A program made the translations under genes and the position numbers. The notes below the pieces were generated by a model that worked only from the letters and a program-made list of their open reading frames with translations, was not told the origin of the DNA and did no database searches. This document shows positions 22,111 through 34,600 of a stretch of 64,000 bases of DNA, piece by piece. Within the stretch, counting starts at the first letter, position 1. The number at the start of each line of letters is the position of its first letter. Location of the stretch: the NCBI RefSeq assembly GCF_032854445.1, contig NC_088295.1, positions 50,331,385-50,395,384 of the forward strand, given 5' to 3'. Source of the DNA: Liolophura sinensis (taxonomy: Eukaryota > Mollusca > Polyplacophora > Chitonida > Chitonidae).

Positions 22111-22308
22111 TCGCCCTGTTACAATATACATGTATGTCTTGTGATTCCTCACTGTAATGCTATGTAGACAGGAGGCCCCACCCAGTCAGTCAGTATGCAG
22201 ACTCTGGGCACGCTTGGCATATTCCTCATTTTCCCAGTACAAAACTAGAGATTGTGGAGTGCACTGATGCAAGGAAATCAAATAGGAACAGACTTTTGTT
22301 CTGATGAC

Positions 22309-22520
22309 TTATTTATCTGATTGGTGTTTTACGCTGCGCTCAAGAGTATTTCACTCGTATAACGGCCATCATTATAGTTGAAAGAAACAAGGCAGAGCTT
22401 GGAGGAACACATAGCCATCTGTAAGTTGCTGACAGACCTCTCCACATACGACTGTAGTTGAAGGCTTGACTCAAAGTTGAGCTCAAAGTGACAACACTGG
22501 TGAGAGGCTCCTAGGGTATT
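22309..22520 (-). repeat. SINE-A, diverged
   Basis: Tail TTATCTGATTGGTGTTTTAC and a decayed body downstream of DUOX. Confidence 0.7.
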
Positions 22521-22624
22521 TGTTCTGATGTTTCTAGGAGTTCAAACACCTTTCTATGCATTTTAAAGACGGAATTTATTAGTTCTAGAAATATGAGGTA
22601 TGTTTCGACACAATATATCTAATG

Positions 22625-22970
22625 GACGAAGAATCTACCCTGTTGGTCAAACCAGGATTTGAACTCGATCTGCAAAGCACTCCACCAACTCAGTTATTCG
22701 GGCAATTTTCACTGGTTGCTACTAGCATAAGCACTGTAAAGCTGTCCCGTCACTTTCCTCCCATTTAAACCCTTTCCTCTCCCATGACACACCCACAATC
22801 TCGGGTGGTCATGGCACCAGTATAACGGGTGAAGGAGTTACTGTTTGGTCGCACCAGGATCTGAACTCGGATCTCCACAGGAGAAGTCCAGCGCTCAAAA
22901 AAGAGAGTTCAAGAGAATTTCCTATTAGCTATCGGTAGCGTAAGCAATGGAAAGCTGCTCTCATTACACA
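22625..22970 (-). repeat. Probable tRNA-derived repeat pair
   Basis: Two B-box-like stretches on the minus strand (GAGTTCAAATCCTGG and GAGTTCAGATCCTGG) with related flanks. They look like old SINE copies, not tRNA genes. Confidence 0.4.
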
Positions 22971-23342
22971 TGCAATGACTAGGACACTAACCACCATAAA
23001 TGACCTAAAACTTCCCCACAAAAGTGCATTTTTAGACATAAATACATGTAACAAAATATTATTTTTGGTGCTGAAACATACAATTTTCCAGTAGAATATC
23101 ATACCCTTATCAAGCAAACCTCAAAACGCCTTTCTAAAATCAATACAATTTTTAGAATCAGGAAAATTGGGCAAGATAGTCATGGACGAAATTTTTGGTC
23201 ATTCAGGGTACTTCATCAATAAAATATAAAGCGCTATTGGTTGTCAATATGCATTCTGCTTTAATGGCAGAGGAAGTTTAATGTACACGTATATATAGTT
23301 AAAACTGAAACCTTGTATTAACCATATCGCATGCTTATGCTT

Positions 23343-23424
23343 ATGCTTACTGGTACCCACTTTGAGGCATACCGGTACCCACTTTGAGGCATACCGGTAC
23401 CCACTTTGAGGCATACCGGTAACA
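23343..23424. repeat. Tandem repeat, 23-bp unit, three copies
   Basis: Three near-identical copies of GGTACCCACTTTGAGGCATA plus CC, downstream of MTRES1. Confidence 0.9.
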
Positions 23425-23906
23425 CACTGGGATCTGAATACACACATGTATCACAGTGGATCTTCAATATATCATGATCAGTTATGACAGAGCATTCATC
23501 CCAATCTCTATTACATCAGGACTTACAAAGTCTTCCATAGGGGTGAATGACAACCAACTGATGGGCAGATAGTGTTCAGACTAGTATAATATTCAAAATT
23601 CACACAAAATTCAGGATTCTGTATCACTAGTGGATAATGGGCAGGACACAGCTAGGCAATGCAAAAGCTTGACATTTCTGAAACTGCCCCTTTGGATAAC
23701 AAGGGTTACACCCATATTTTCCATGTTGTGTAACACTAAACCAACCATAATACATGACCCAATATCATAGAACCTGGGCAATATGGCTGTCACAATTACT
23801 TTCTTCAAAGAGGTGTTTTAGAAAATGTTGGCTACTTTCAGGTTTCTGATTTGATAATGCAAACTCTGCTACGTTAGCGCGGGGATTTCCGGACACATTT
23901 TTGTCT

Positions 23907-24083
23907 TCAGACATCTGTATCTTCTGTAGACACTGGGAACTCTGACTTCCACACTCGTAGAATCACTATCAATTTATCTGTTTTTGTCTTCTCTTTCATA
24001 ATCTTCACTATTTGCACTCTCTTCACCATTGTTTCATTGTCTTTTGTCCCAGTCACCACATCTACGAATTCTCCAACATCCAT
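23907..24083 (-). CDS. MTRES1: MTRES1 exon 4: C-terminus
   Basis: It begins MDVGEFVDVVTGTKDNETMV after TGAGCAG and ends at TGA (23907-23909). It aligns with human VKVGDTLDLLIG ... VVLRRWKS. Fifty-eight residues and a stop. Confidence 0.9.
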   Translation of the reverse strand: MDVGEFVDVVTGTKDNETMVKRVQIVKIMKEKTKTDKLIVILRVWKSEFPVSTEDTDV

Positions 24084-27000
24084 CTGCTCAGACAGAGAAG
24101 AAAAATGTGACAGGGACTCACTTTTTGGCCAGTAAATAAATCTATTTTACATTGTTTGATTGATGCAGCTTCACACCGAAGCAAAAGTGGAATAAGGACA
24201 AATTGAAAATCTATCTTTTTATTTTGTCAAGGTTTTCATGTATTTCAAAGTTTGAAATTATGTAAATATGTTTTCAATGGGACAGTTCCTACAATTTTGA
24301 TGAACTTTATGTTTTGCTTTTGTATTCCCCCATCAGACACTGAAAACAAGATTTATTCTGCCTGTAAAACAACAATACAAAGTAATGTGGCCTTACCTCT
24401 GGTTAAGTAGTTACCGACCACCCAGTGAGGCACTCACTGCATGATAGCTTATATAGTAGACAATGAGACTGCTCCCTTCTTATTTTTGGCACAAAGTCTT
24501 CACTTATTTTACCTAAGCACTGATCTGATCAAGGCAGCTAACCAGTTTTCAGCTACACACAAGCCAGCCATATTTCCTGTTTTCACTACCTATTTAATAG
24601 TCAGCAGCATCAATCAACCATTGAATTTTACAGGTTTCCACCTGTACAAGGGAGTAATTACAAAAGGCAGTTTTAGCGTTATGTCATTACTACAACAAGG
24701 TGACGTCCCAGGGCAATGACGTATCTGCATTACAGGGCTACATGTACTTGCCCATCTTTTAACATTAGTATTTGTGTACATACAAAAACTACAGTGGGGC
24801 CTCCGTGGCTCTGTTGGTAAGCATGCTAGTGTAATGACCTACAAGCCTCTCACCAATGCGGTCGCTGTGAGTTCAAGTCCAGCTCATGCTGGCTTCCTCC
24901 CCAGCCGTACGTGGGTAGGTCTGTCAACAACCTGCAGATGGTCATGGGTTTCCCCCTGGCTCTGCCCGGTTTTCACCGACCATAATGCTGGCCGCCGTTG
25001 AAATATTCTTGACTACGCCGTAAAACACAAATCAAATAAATAAATTAAAAATCAAAAACTACAGGAAGGTTATCACCAAAGAAGAGAATTCAGAGAATTA
25101 ACCTGATGTTGTCTTATTAGTTTGTTATATTCTATATACTAACCCACACTAAAATTGGTGTGACCCCAGGTCTCAAAAGTGTTGTATTAAGTGAGAACCC
25201 CACATCTCAAAAGTGTTGTATTAAGTGACAACCCCATGTCTCAAGGATGTTGTATTAAGTGATGACCCCAGGTCTCAAAGGCGTTGTATTAAGTGACGAC
25301 CCCACGTTTCAAAGGTGTTGTTTTTAAGTGACGACCCCACGTCTCAAAGGTGTTGTATTAAGTGACGACCCCATGTCTCAAAGGTGTTGTATAAAGAGAC
25401 GACCCCACATCTCAAAGGTGTTGTATAAAGTGACGACCCTACGTCTCAAAGGTGTTGTATTAAGTGACTACCCCACGTCTCAAAGGTGATGTATTAAGTG
25501 ACGACTCCAAAATATGTGACTTTTCATGGACGAAATTCTAGCTAAAAACAGTCTATTTGTCAGTACACTTGAATTTCTTACAATGATGTCAGATGCCAAT
25601 TGCTTGCAGCTGAATTTGCAGGAGCAATGGTTTAGTCTTGTGTTCACAACCTACACCACTGGACTAGCTCATTAACTGACGGATAGTGAAGGCTGAGAAG
25701 TGAGTGCTTGGGGTTTAACATTGTACTCAACAATTTTTCAGTCATATAATGATGAAGGAATCCTTAGGGTGCATGTAATGTGCCTCCTTGCTGCAGGACG
25801 GATTTCCATCGCTCTTGTATCTAGTGCTGCTTCACTGAGACGCCTTACCAAAGGCAAGTAAGATGCCCCGCCCGAGCCATTACACTGATACGGGTCAACC
25901 AGTCAATGCACTATCCCCTTCATGCTGAACGCCAAGCGAGGAAGTTACAACTTCCTCTTTTAATGTCTTAGGTGTGACTCAGGTCCAGAACTTCTACAAG
26001 CTCCTCTTAGGTGTGACTCGACCCAGGATTGACCCTGGATCTACCGCTCCCGAAGCGGATGCTCTACCAACTGTGCTACACCAAAAGCTACATGTACTTC
26101 TATGCCAACAGAACCTGCAGTCTTCTGCTAAAGATTACAAGTACAACCTCATTAACATACCTTAAAACTCTTCTTTAACAGCTTTTCCCCATTCAAAAGA
26201 AGTTTGCTTTTGTAGAACAGATCATCTACTTTGCTAAAATGAATTAAAAACAGAATTACTGTAAATGTGGTTAGAATAAGCGATTTTCATTGCAAGAACT
26301 TTCACGCACAGAGAAAATTTTCCCCAAATCCCTCTAAGCCACTGACTTGTATACTTTATAATTAATTCACTTCAGTCCTTTATTCACAAGGCCTGCATTA
26401 TCTTCAATACTTCTCCAGTGACATTTTGTGACATTTTAATCAAAGGTAGATATTCGCCATAGATAAAGTTGAGTGTATCACTAGCACATTAAAGTCTGGT
26501 ATAACACTGTATTCCAGAGAATGCATGTAGGCCTACATCAGACTCACTTGCGTGCCATGTTTAGTCCAGCACTGGCAACTGCATCGGCTCGTAAAGCTTT
26601 CATATGAACTTTGACCTGAGTGAAATTATTGGGGGCACCTGCAGTGTCCTCTGACTCCTCTTCCTCCAAAGACTCCATCCATTCACTAAGCTCCTCATCA
26701 GAGGATTCATCCTCTGTCTCCTGCAAGACAATAAACATAGGTGTTGAACTGTGTTGAATAGCTCAAACTTCTGGGATCGGTTGTTTATAAGAGTATTACA
26801 ATTTAAGTTTGCTACTTAAGTCTGGACAGGAAATCCAGTGATATTGTTTAGAATAAGATAAAGTTTACCAGACATTTACATTTAAGAACATTGATTTAAC
26901 ATTTATTGACCTTTTGACCAACAAGCCTTAGGCAAGTGTTTTGAAAAGATACAGAGATTTGTATTGACATGCAACAGGAAGTATCAGATAACTGACAGAT

Positions 27001-28082
27001 AACTGAAGTTTGAAGCCCGGCTGTTAGACAAGGCAATGCCATAACAACCAAACTTAGACTATAGTTTTTTCCTTTCAGTTTTCAAAATAGGTACATAAAT
27101 GTATAATATCTAAAAGAAATATATTTTATTCATTAAATCATTGTTTTTCAAAAGTGTACTCCAGGATACAAAACAATGGTGGTTAGTTTGAAGGGTGGAG
27201 GAAACCAGATTTCTCCTGCAAAGCCAGCTAAATATGCATTAGTTTGTTAGAGTTAAGGTACCGTACATGTATAGTTTTGTTTATGTATTTATCTGGTTGG
27301 GGTTTTACGCCATACTCCTGCGACGGCGGCCAGCATTATGGTGGGAGGAAACCAGGCAGAGCCGAGGGGAAACCCTCAAGAGGCCTGAGAGGAAGACAGT
27401 ATGAGCTGGACTTTATCTCACAGCGACTGCTTTCGTGAGAGGTTCCTGGGTCACTGCGCCACGACGGCAGGTTAACCACCTCGTCCACGGTACATGTATT
27501 GGTATATGTACATATAAAGCAGAGAAATATGCCATGATTTTTAAACGAGAACGGTTCACCATATACATTCAAACCTTCCATTACCTGCTGACTCTTTGCC
27601 TTCTTTCTACCTTTGGACATCTGTCGAATGTGAGTTGTTTGATATAAAGGACTACCAATTAGCATACAGCTGTTGTGGTTCACTTTGTCAGGATGCCACA
27701 TTAGTAAATCGTTCCCAGTGTGCATTCCTCTACATAGACATGACAGGCCAGCCACCTGGGCCTGGAGTATAGGCCTAGGTTGACCAGGCATTCCTGTTCC
27801 ACTGAATATGGTGATACCGGTAGGGCTACATAAATTTCGCAATGTTAACAATGCACTAGAAACCGCTGCCTGATTCCAACAACTTGTTTTAAAAACGTTG
27901 ACATAAATTTTGAGCAGATTATGTAACCTATTATGTGTATTCAGTGTCTGTCTTGCTCTGTCCCTCTCGCTTTTGTTATGCCCTACTGACGTGCAACAAC
28001 AACACTGTGACCTCCGCCCGCAGATTCGGTGAACCTCGAGAAGACCATATCTAAATAATCTAATGACTCCCGCCCGGTGCAT
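23907..28082 (-). CDS. MTRES1: Mitochondrial transcription rescue factor 1 (MTRES1, C6orf203-like), four exons
   Basis: MTRES1 is a mitochondrial RNA-binding protein with an S4-like domain that protects mitochondrial transcription and acts in ribosome rescue. Exons in transcript order: 27585-28082, 26548-26720, 26161-26233, 23907-24083, all in consistent phase, giving 306 aa (human 240). Exon 1 has an Arg-rich start (MHRAGVIRLFRYGLLEVHRI) suited to mitochondrial import. Exon 2 has an acidic stretch (ETEDESSDEELSEWMESLEE) followed by MKALRADAVASAGLNMAR. Exon 3 gives KVDDLFYKSKLLLNGEKLL and exon 4 ends LIVILRVWKSEFPVSTEDTDV. These align in order with human DEEDSDEE, YDVVLKTGLDIGRNKVEDAFYKG, LRLNEEKLW and YRVVLRRWKS. 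The family was recognised from memory. It is convergent with DUOX and divergent from FAAH2. Confidence 0.9.
24794..25050 (+). repeat. SINE-A, near full length
   Basis: Begins GGGGCCTCCGTGGCTCTGTT and ends in TAAATAAATTAAA. It lies in the MTRES1 intron between exons 3 and 4. Confidence 0.92.
25146..25508. repeat. Minisatellite, 33-bp unit
   Basis: About ten copies of GTGACGACCCCACGTCTCAA and AGGTGTTGTATTAA, in the MTRES1 intron between exons 3 and 4. Confidence 0.93.
25697..26092 (-). repeat. SINE-B, long copy
   Basis: Minus-strand copy from AGTGAGTGCTTGGGGTTTAA to the tRNA-like head (CCGAAGCGGATGCTCTACCA). A short internal duplication of CTTAGGTGTGACTC lies near 25970-26015. Confidence 0.85.
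26161..26233 (-). CDS. MTRES1: MTRES1 exon 3: S4-like domain core
   Basis: This 73-base exon lies between TTTTAG and GTATGT. It reads KVDDLFYKSKLLLNGEKLLK, matching human KVEDAFYKGELRLNEEKLWK. It is too short to stand out as an open frame and was found by homology. Confidence 0.92.
26548..26720 (-). CDS. MTRES1: MTRES1 exon 2: acidic region and start of S4-like domain
   Basis: It begins after TCTTGCAG with ETEDESSDEELSEW and ends AGLNMAR plus two bases. A Ser/Glu/Asp-rich linker precedes the conserved R-x-D-x-V-x-x-x-G-L-x-x-x-R start of the RNA-binding fold. The donor is GTGAGT. Confidence 0.92.
27284..27478 (-). repeat. SINE-A, internally deleted
   Basis: Tail and part of the body joined to a shortened head, inside MTRES1 intron 1. 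Confidence 0.8.
27585..28082 (-). CDS. MTRES1: MTRES1 exon 1: mitochondrial presequence and N-terminal region
   Basis: It runs 166 whole codons from the ATG at 28082 to a GTAATG donor. The start is the only in-frame ATG before an Arg-rich, acid-poor stretch. It ends SKGRKKAKSQQ, echoing the basic K-rich run before the acidic patch in human MTRES1. Confidence 0.82.
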
Positions 28083-28847
28083 GTTGTGCTACGTCATGCA
28101 CAAAGACGACAAATTAAATAAGTTTCACTTTACGAGAAAACCACTGTCATTTTCAGACCCACACGTGTGAAATCAATCGGAGCTAGCCTAATCCGATAGT
28201 TTCGTATTATGCTGAATATATTTGTTCACGTCATCCTCACAGTTTTGCTAGTTCAGTGTAGCAACATTGCACCAAAAAGTTATAAGACCAATTAAATTGG
28301 TCGAAATACATTTGTTTTTGGTCCAAAAAAAAGAAAAAAGACACAATCCAGGTTCGAAACGACCGAGACAAAAAAGCGGGTGATTCAAATGTCAAACTTC
28401 CACACGAGAACAAATGCATGCAGGAAGAGCCTATATACTGTATGACTAAGGCCGTTTAGGTCTATTAGCGGCCAGCCCTAAGCGAAAGTTAAATTATCTG
28501 TTCTATTTTCTTTTAACATACCAACTGGTTCAAAACGGGCACATGTACGCCTGTATCTTTAAACAATCTGATTCGTCGTTTCTACAACCTTTCAAGCTCT
28601 AGGCCTAGTTTGTCTTGTGAGGCCTTGTGATGTAAGGCTTTGGGTTAGAGACTCTTAAGCCCCGAGTATATAGGCCTATCAGGAAGAAGGTTTTTATTTG
28701 GCCTACACTAGTATGAATCATGTTAAAGCTGCTCAGTTTACCTGTAAAAGGTGTAATATTTTAACAGCACTGTTTACTACCGTTTTGTTCGTGGTCTTAA
28801 TAAAGGTGCTATATTATATACGGCGAGTACCGTATAGCATACAGTTT

Positions 28848-28893
28848 TATTATATATATAATATATATATAATACATATAATATATATACAAG
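28848..28893. repeat. AT-dinucleotide microsatellite
   Basis: TATATA and ATAATATATA runs with few interruptions. Confidence 0.9.
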
Positions 28894-29396
28894 TGTCCAC
28901 TATGTAGCGGAGTCGGGAGGAAATTAAAAGTGGAGTGGGGCGAGGGGCAGCTATCAGAGTGCACATATAAGGCTTGAGTTTCAGGTTAAGAGTTTATCCG
29001 AGCACATTAGGCGAACTAGGGTTCATGGCCGGGTCGCCCGGGCACCGAAAGCTCCGTGACCCTAGATTGTCGTAGAGTTTTCAGCCATTTAAAGTTAATT
29101 AGTGCCCCCAAGACATACATATATAGGGTCTAAAAGAGTACGGAAGCGAAAACTGACAAAAAATTTAAAGGATTAGATGTCAGTGCGCCGAATTCAGGAT
29201 TCGTGGTTCCAAGTGTAACATTGGGGCCCCAATTATTTTAAAGGGCAGCCACAGATGAGCGTCTCCAGCGAAATGTTTGCGCTATGTAAAAGGACTTCGT
29301 GCAAGAGCCCTATTTGATCAACAGAAAATAAAGACTTTCAAAATCGTTAATTTATAATACTCTTACTTTACCGGTAGGTTATTTGTGAAAACGAAA

Positions 29397-29740
29397 GAGT
29401 GAGTGAGTGCTTAATGTTTATTTATTAATTTATTTGATTGGAGTTTTAAGCCGTACTCAAGAATATTTCTTATACGACGGCGGCCAGCATTAAGGTGGGA
29501 GGAAACCGGGCAGAGCCCGGGGGAAACCCACGACCATCCGCAGGTTGCTTAAGGTTTAACGTCGTGCTTAACAATTTTCCAGTTATATGACGACGAAGGA
29601 GTCCTTAGAGTGCATGTACTTGTAATGTGCCTCCATGTTGTTTATCTAGTGCTGGTTCACTGAAACGACTTACAGAAGGCAAGTTTACAAGCGGCCCCAC
29701 ACCAGCCATTAGACTAGCTGATACGGGTCAACCAGTCGTT
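29397..29740 (-). mobile_element. SINE-A nested in SINE-B
   Basis: SINE-B tail (GAGTGAGTGCTTAATGTTTA) is broken by a head-truncated SINE-A at about 29413-29548. SINE-B resumes with GCTTAAGGTTTAACGTCGTG. The repeated GCTTAA-GTTT at both edges looks like a target-site duplication. Confidence 0.8.
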
Positions 29741-29819
29741 AAATTGCATAATAACAAAAGTTGTGTATTTTACGGAGAGTAAAAGTGACATGGTAAAGAT
29801 AAAATTTTTAAAAGCCAAA

Positions 29820-29820
29820 A

Positions 29821-29851
<31 letters not shown>

Positions 29852-29852
29852 T
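29820..29852. repeat. TAA trinucleotide microsatellite
   Basis: About ten AAT/TAA units. Confidence 0.95.
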
Positions 29853-31473
29853 ACATAAATAAATTGCATGGTGACAAAAATTTTTTTAAATGTTGGGGCC
29901 TCACACAATCACAGGTCACTTTTCATGAAACAGCCAATATGGCAGCCACAGACAAGCATCTCTCAATGATAAGTACATATTTTGACTTGGGTCTAACCAT
30001 GAGATAAATAACTTTTATTTTAAATGAGGAACAAAGATTACAATGACCATGATCGCTTACACACGTCAGTTTCAATTTGTTCAAAAACACGTATTCTCAG
30101 CTGCCACGCTGCAGTGCTTGTGAAAGGTGCTGAAAAAAAAAGAGTGCACCTTGTTTTAGGTGGACATTGCAACCTCTATACATCAACGAGGCAACTTATT
30201 AATGAACAGATTTCGAAGTGACATATATGGACTAAATAAAAATAAAATACAAAATACAGCGTGCAGACCCGCCCATATATAGCCTAGTTGTGTTCTTACA
30301 ATCTCAACTGCAACAGCTGGGCCTATATGAGAGACACTGTTCGAATACATGTACTTGATCCAGCCAGAGTGGAATTTATTAATGCCGTACATGCGTTAGG
30401 ATCGAAAGCCTTAACTGTATGTCACATACATGTCTGATGACGGCTGTGTTAAGTTTTAATCCTATCGTATTTGGTTGAGTGTTTAACAATAATAATCCCA
30501 GATTGTTGGAGGGAAACTTTCTTCCAAACATTATTTTTTCACCATGTAGTTTTTTTTTTCTACCAACATTTCTTCTCCACCAGTTTTTTTTTTTCACCAT
30601 GTCACTTGTAGAGCTCCGTACGATCGCCATATGTCTAATGTTAAATGCTCACCCCTCGTGAATCTCGTGACAATTGGACTCGCGTGGGCAGATGACCGTG
30701 TGGCTTGATCTGTGAATACTTTCATTTGGCATTTATGGAAAGGATTTATGTTACCTTTGTAGTTTAATCAGGTAAAATTCAAGTAATGCTTGTTGAATTG
30801 TACAGGTATGTGTTGTCATGATTGTGTACAGAATAGCTCACCAGGTTGGATTACGCATGCACTCAGTGTTGTTGTTGTTGCATTGGCAGACAGCAGCAAT
30901 GGCGATGTCAGTGAGCACTCGCTGTTCAAATTATGTATTGAAGTGGATAGAAGCGACATTAAGCTTATCTGGCTGAGAAGACCCGAGGAACTGACACTCT
31001 GTCAGGTGGAATCTAGATTATGCCAGGTCATGAGATGGGCCATATGGATAGGGAGGGGGGCGGTGGTTGATTTGATGATCGTGGAGACATCTGACACTTT
31101 GGTACCTAGAATACGAAATTTCAGAGGTTTTCGCTTTCAGAGAGTGATGATGGCATAATAGAAATGCAGAAATATTGAGTCAAAATGTAGCCTAACACTA
31201 CTTGTGTATTAAATGCAGCTTCCCCCCCTGCTGTCGTGTTAGGTCAATATATACAACTTTTGATGTCATAAGTTTCATTTTTTACTTCTTTACTTTTTTT
31301 ACCATCAGATTTTTTGCCCTTTAGGCCCATGTTTGCCCCAACCGACCTTGATGTGAAATGTGTTTCATCATTGATACCACAGTATGTGTTCTGTACAGTA
31401 CTTCATTTACAATTCATAGCTTTCTTTGTTGCAGATTTCCTTATTTGACAAAACGTAGGCTACAGTTACAAAG

Positions 31474-31659
31474 ATGACAGCAATAATAAATCAGCTGTTG
31501 TGGTATGTAACAACAGTTTTGGGGTGGATTCTAAAGCCTGTGGTACAGTGGGTTTTCAGTAAGGTATATGATGGTACATCTCAAACGGTGCCGCCCATTC
31601 AGGAGCCTCTTCTGTTGACGAGTGCATCTAAACTGGCAAAGAAAATCAGGGAGAAAAAG
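31474..31659 (+). CDS. FAAH2: FAAH2 exon 1: membrane anchor
   Basis: Sixty-two codons starting MTAIINQLLWYVTTVLGWIL and ending LAKKIREKK. The hydrophobic start is the predicted anchor. The phase 0 donor GTAAGA follows. A TTTGTTGCAG acceptor 39 bases before the ATG suggests the 5' leader is spliced. Confidence 0.92.
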
Positions 31660-34600
31660 GTAAGACATTTAATTACACTTTCAGTTCAGTTCACACTTTT
31701 ATCATGCCGAAGCGATTGTTTTCACACCAAACATTTGTTAAATTATTTACCGGTATTTATTTATTTGATTGTCGTTTAACACCACACTCAAGAAGTTTTC
31801 TCTTTCAGTTTTTCGGAATGGAGGAAATGATTGACATTAGGTCACTTTCCCTCATTACAGATTTACAGATATGCAGGTATGATGTAAGATATATTACAGA
31901 TATGCTATAGATATGCTGGACTTTAAGAAGGGTCACACAAGTGTTGTAAACCGTTTATTGTCATCAAGGCTCTATAGGCATTGTGAGCGAATGAATTGAA
32001 TAACTATGTTCATGTGGAGCTCCCAGTTGTTACACCTGAGGTGGTTTAAAGTTAGAGACGTATTAGCTATATGGTGGTGTGTGATGAATTTTTCCTATAA
32101 AAACACCATTTAAATAAATTATTAAACATTTACATGCAAGTTTTGCCTCAAGAGAGGCTCAATGATACATTACTTTCCATATACACCTCTACTGTCAACT
32201 GCACGTGTAGCTATTAAAATCATTACCTGATTTTCATATTTCCAAAATACTTCTGCTGTCCATCATCAGGTTTCCGCTGTTAAAGTCATGGAAGTGTTCA
32301 TCGACCGTGTGACAGAGGTGAACCCAATAATCAACGCTGTGGTTGCTGAGCGATATGAAGCGGCCTTAACTGAAGCCATGGAGGTTGATAAGAAGTTAGC
32401 AGCCACGGGTGACCTCGACCCTTCATTGTCAGTAGAAAATGCGCCTTTCTTGGGGGTTCCTGTCTCTATAAAAGAAGCTTTCAGTGTAAAAGGTAGACAC
32501 AGTGTTTGCTGATGAATAATCTATACAGAAATCTCTCACTTTACAGAAAAAAATACATGTGTTGAGAAGAGGCTTTAGAGGGTGGGTGAGATATTGGAAA
32601 ATTTGAATGCGTGAACCAGCATCTATGAAACTCTTTTATATAATGGAACTTTAATGGAAGTATGGAGCTTCTGAGGTGCACTGCAACCTTGATGTAGGGG
32701 GCCCATCATATTTGGTACATGTATGTGTGATTATCTGATCAGTGATTCCATGGTTGTTTCTTCTGATTGACAAATATATTAGCATACACTGAGAGTAATG
32801 GTACAGTGGCTGTGTTGGAAAGACTTCGTTGACTCTTTACAGTATGAAGAACAATTTGAGACAAAGAGCATTCTACCACACCCTTTAATTAAGCAGTTTT
32901 TAAAACTGGATACAGTATGTCTTAAAAATTACTTTGACATAAAAATTTTTGTAACATGGACATTAACTAAAACTAATAACAAACGTTTCTGTTGTGAAGC
33001 AGTTGACTGCTGGTGAAATAAATCTTAGACAGGCATAGGATGTAATCGAAATTACTTTGTCTGACAAAGTTTCATGGCTCACTGTGTTGTTCTTAATGTT
33101 GTCCACTCTTGACCTCTTTTATATCGGTTTGTCAAGTAGTAACAAGGTGTGGTCGTTTGTAAGGTACTAGCAGGGTGAAATGGTTTTCCCTAGGCTCTGA
33201 GAGATCTCCTCCACCAACATGGTTAAACCTGACAGGTGTTACGTAAGTGAAGCGTATATGTGTGTACCTGTAAATTACAGGTATGCCGAACACGTCTGGG
33301 TTGGTCAGCAGGAGAGGCGTGACAGCTGAGAGTGATGGTCCCGTAGTGGCCAACCTGAGGCGAGCAGGTGCCATTCCTTTCATCATGACTAACATCAGTG
33401 AGCTCTGTATGTGGTATGAATCAAGCAACAATCTGTATGGCTGTTCCAAGAACCCATACAATACAGGCAGGATTGTAGGAGGCAGCTCGGGTAAGAGATG
33501 CAATTACTCTGGAACCAATTCAACAACGCCACTTCTGACTTATGAATGAAAATATCAGCATGTAAAGTCTCATCACAATATTTAGATTTTGGTATTAAAA
33601 GTTGAAATTTTGACACTTTTGTCATAAGATAACATTGATGAGGTTGTCAGAATTATAATTTTTAAAATCATGTTAAGATTTTTGATTTAATTTCGAAGAC
33701 AAAGTAGAAATGCGGTGTATGGTAGGCTCAAAACAGTATAAGCCTGGTAAAAACTTTCTATATAGTAAACAGGTTATTTTTCATACAGTAAGCATTTTGA
33801 GGCAGGTAACCCACATGTAGCTACCAGAGTTTAGCTGAAGTACGTTTGTCAGGATGACTGTGAAACACTGAGTCAGAGACAAAGATTTTTGTTGATATTT
33901 AAAGTAAAAGAAAGCTAAAATATGAAGTAAGGTTCATTTCATAGACAACTGAAAGCTATGCCTGAAAATACTTTTATTTATTTTTTGAGATGTTTTTAAG
34001 AGTGTTGAAAGGCATTCAAATATTTGAAAACTACAGTGGGCTTTATGAGACATACTGACATTATCTAGGAACTCTGACGTCACATCACATTTTTTTCTGA
34101 TGTTCATCGGAAGGAAGGAATTTTTGAAAACATTATTTCAGTAATCTTTCACTCATGGGTAAAAAGAGTTGTCTCACCATGCAGTGTCATGATTAGAGTT
34201 GAAAAGAACTTCCTGTGATGTCGGAGTTCATAACCTCTGATAGTATGGTCCATTAAACCCACCTTAGAATTCAAATGTTTGAGGGCTTTCAACTCTTTTC
34301 ATAAAAAAATTAAAGAAAATAAATGAAAGCATATTTATGTATAGTTTTAAGTGATCTATTTAGTGATGCTTACTTAGATTTGTGGAGGTCTTTCCATTTA
34401 AGATATCCACAGACCCAGCTCTGGTAACAACAGCCTGAAACCTGGGTGAATGGTAGTGGAATGCTAGGTGCCCATTACAAGTGAACTGAAAACAGTAGCA
34501 ATGTTAGTTCGGTAATTATCTAATTAAAGGTTGATGATATCTATAGTGGTATGTTAAAACAGACCATTTGTGAGCTTGTGACTTATGAAACAACAGCAAA

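Larger units (their letters stand above)
28083..31434. other. Intergenic region between divergent MTRES1 and FAAH2
   Basis: About 3.3 kb with no confident coding exon. It contains an AT-dinucleotide run near 28850-28892, a nested pair of SINEs (29397-29740), a TAA microsatellite (29820-29852) and a 122-codon open frame at 30790-31158 (+) that I do not recognise. Promoters for both flanking genes should lie here but no core element stands out. Confidence 0.5.

Noticed and set aside
20398-31434. DUOX maturation factor (DUOXA) beside DUOX, as in vertebrates
   Set aside because: No membrane-protein exons resembling DUOXA were found on either strand. The neighbour is MTRES1. The region upstream of DUOX is outside the window.
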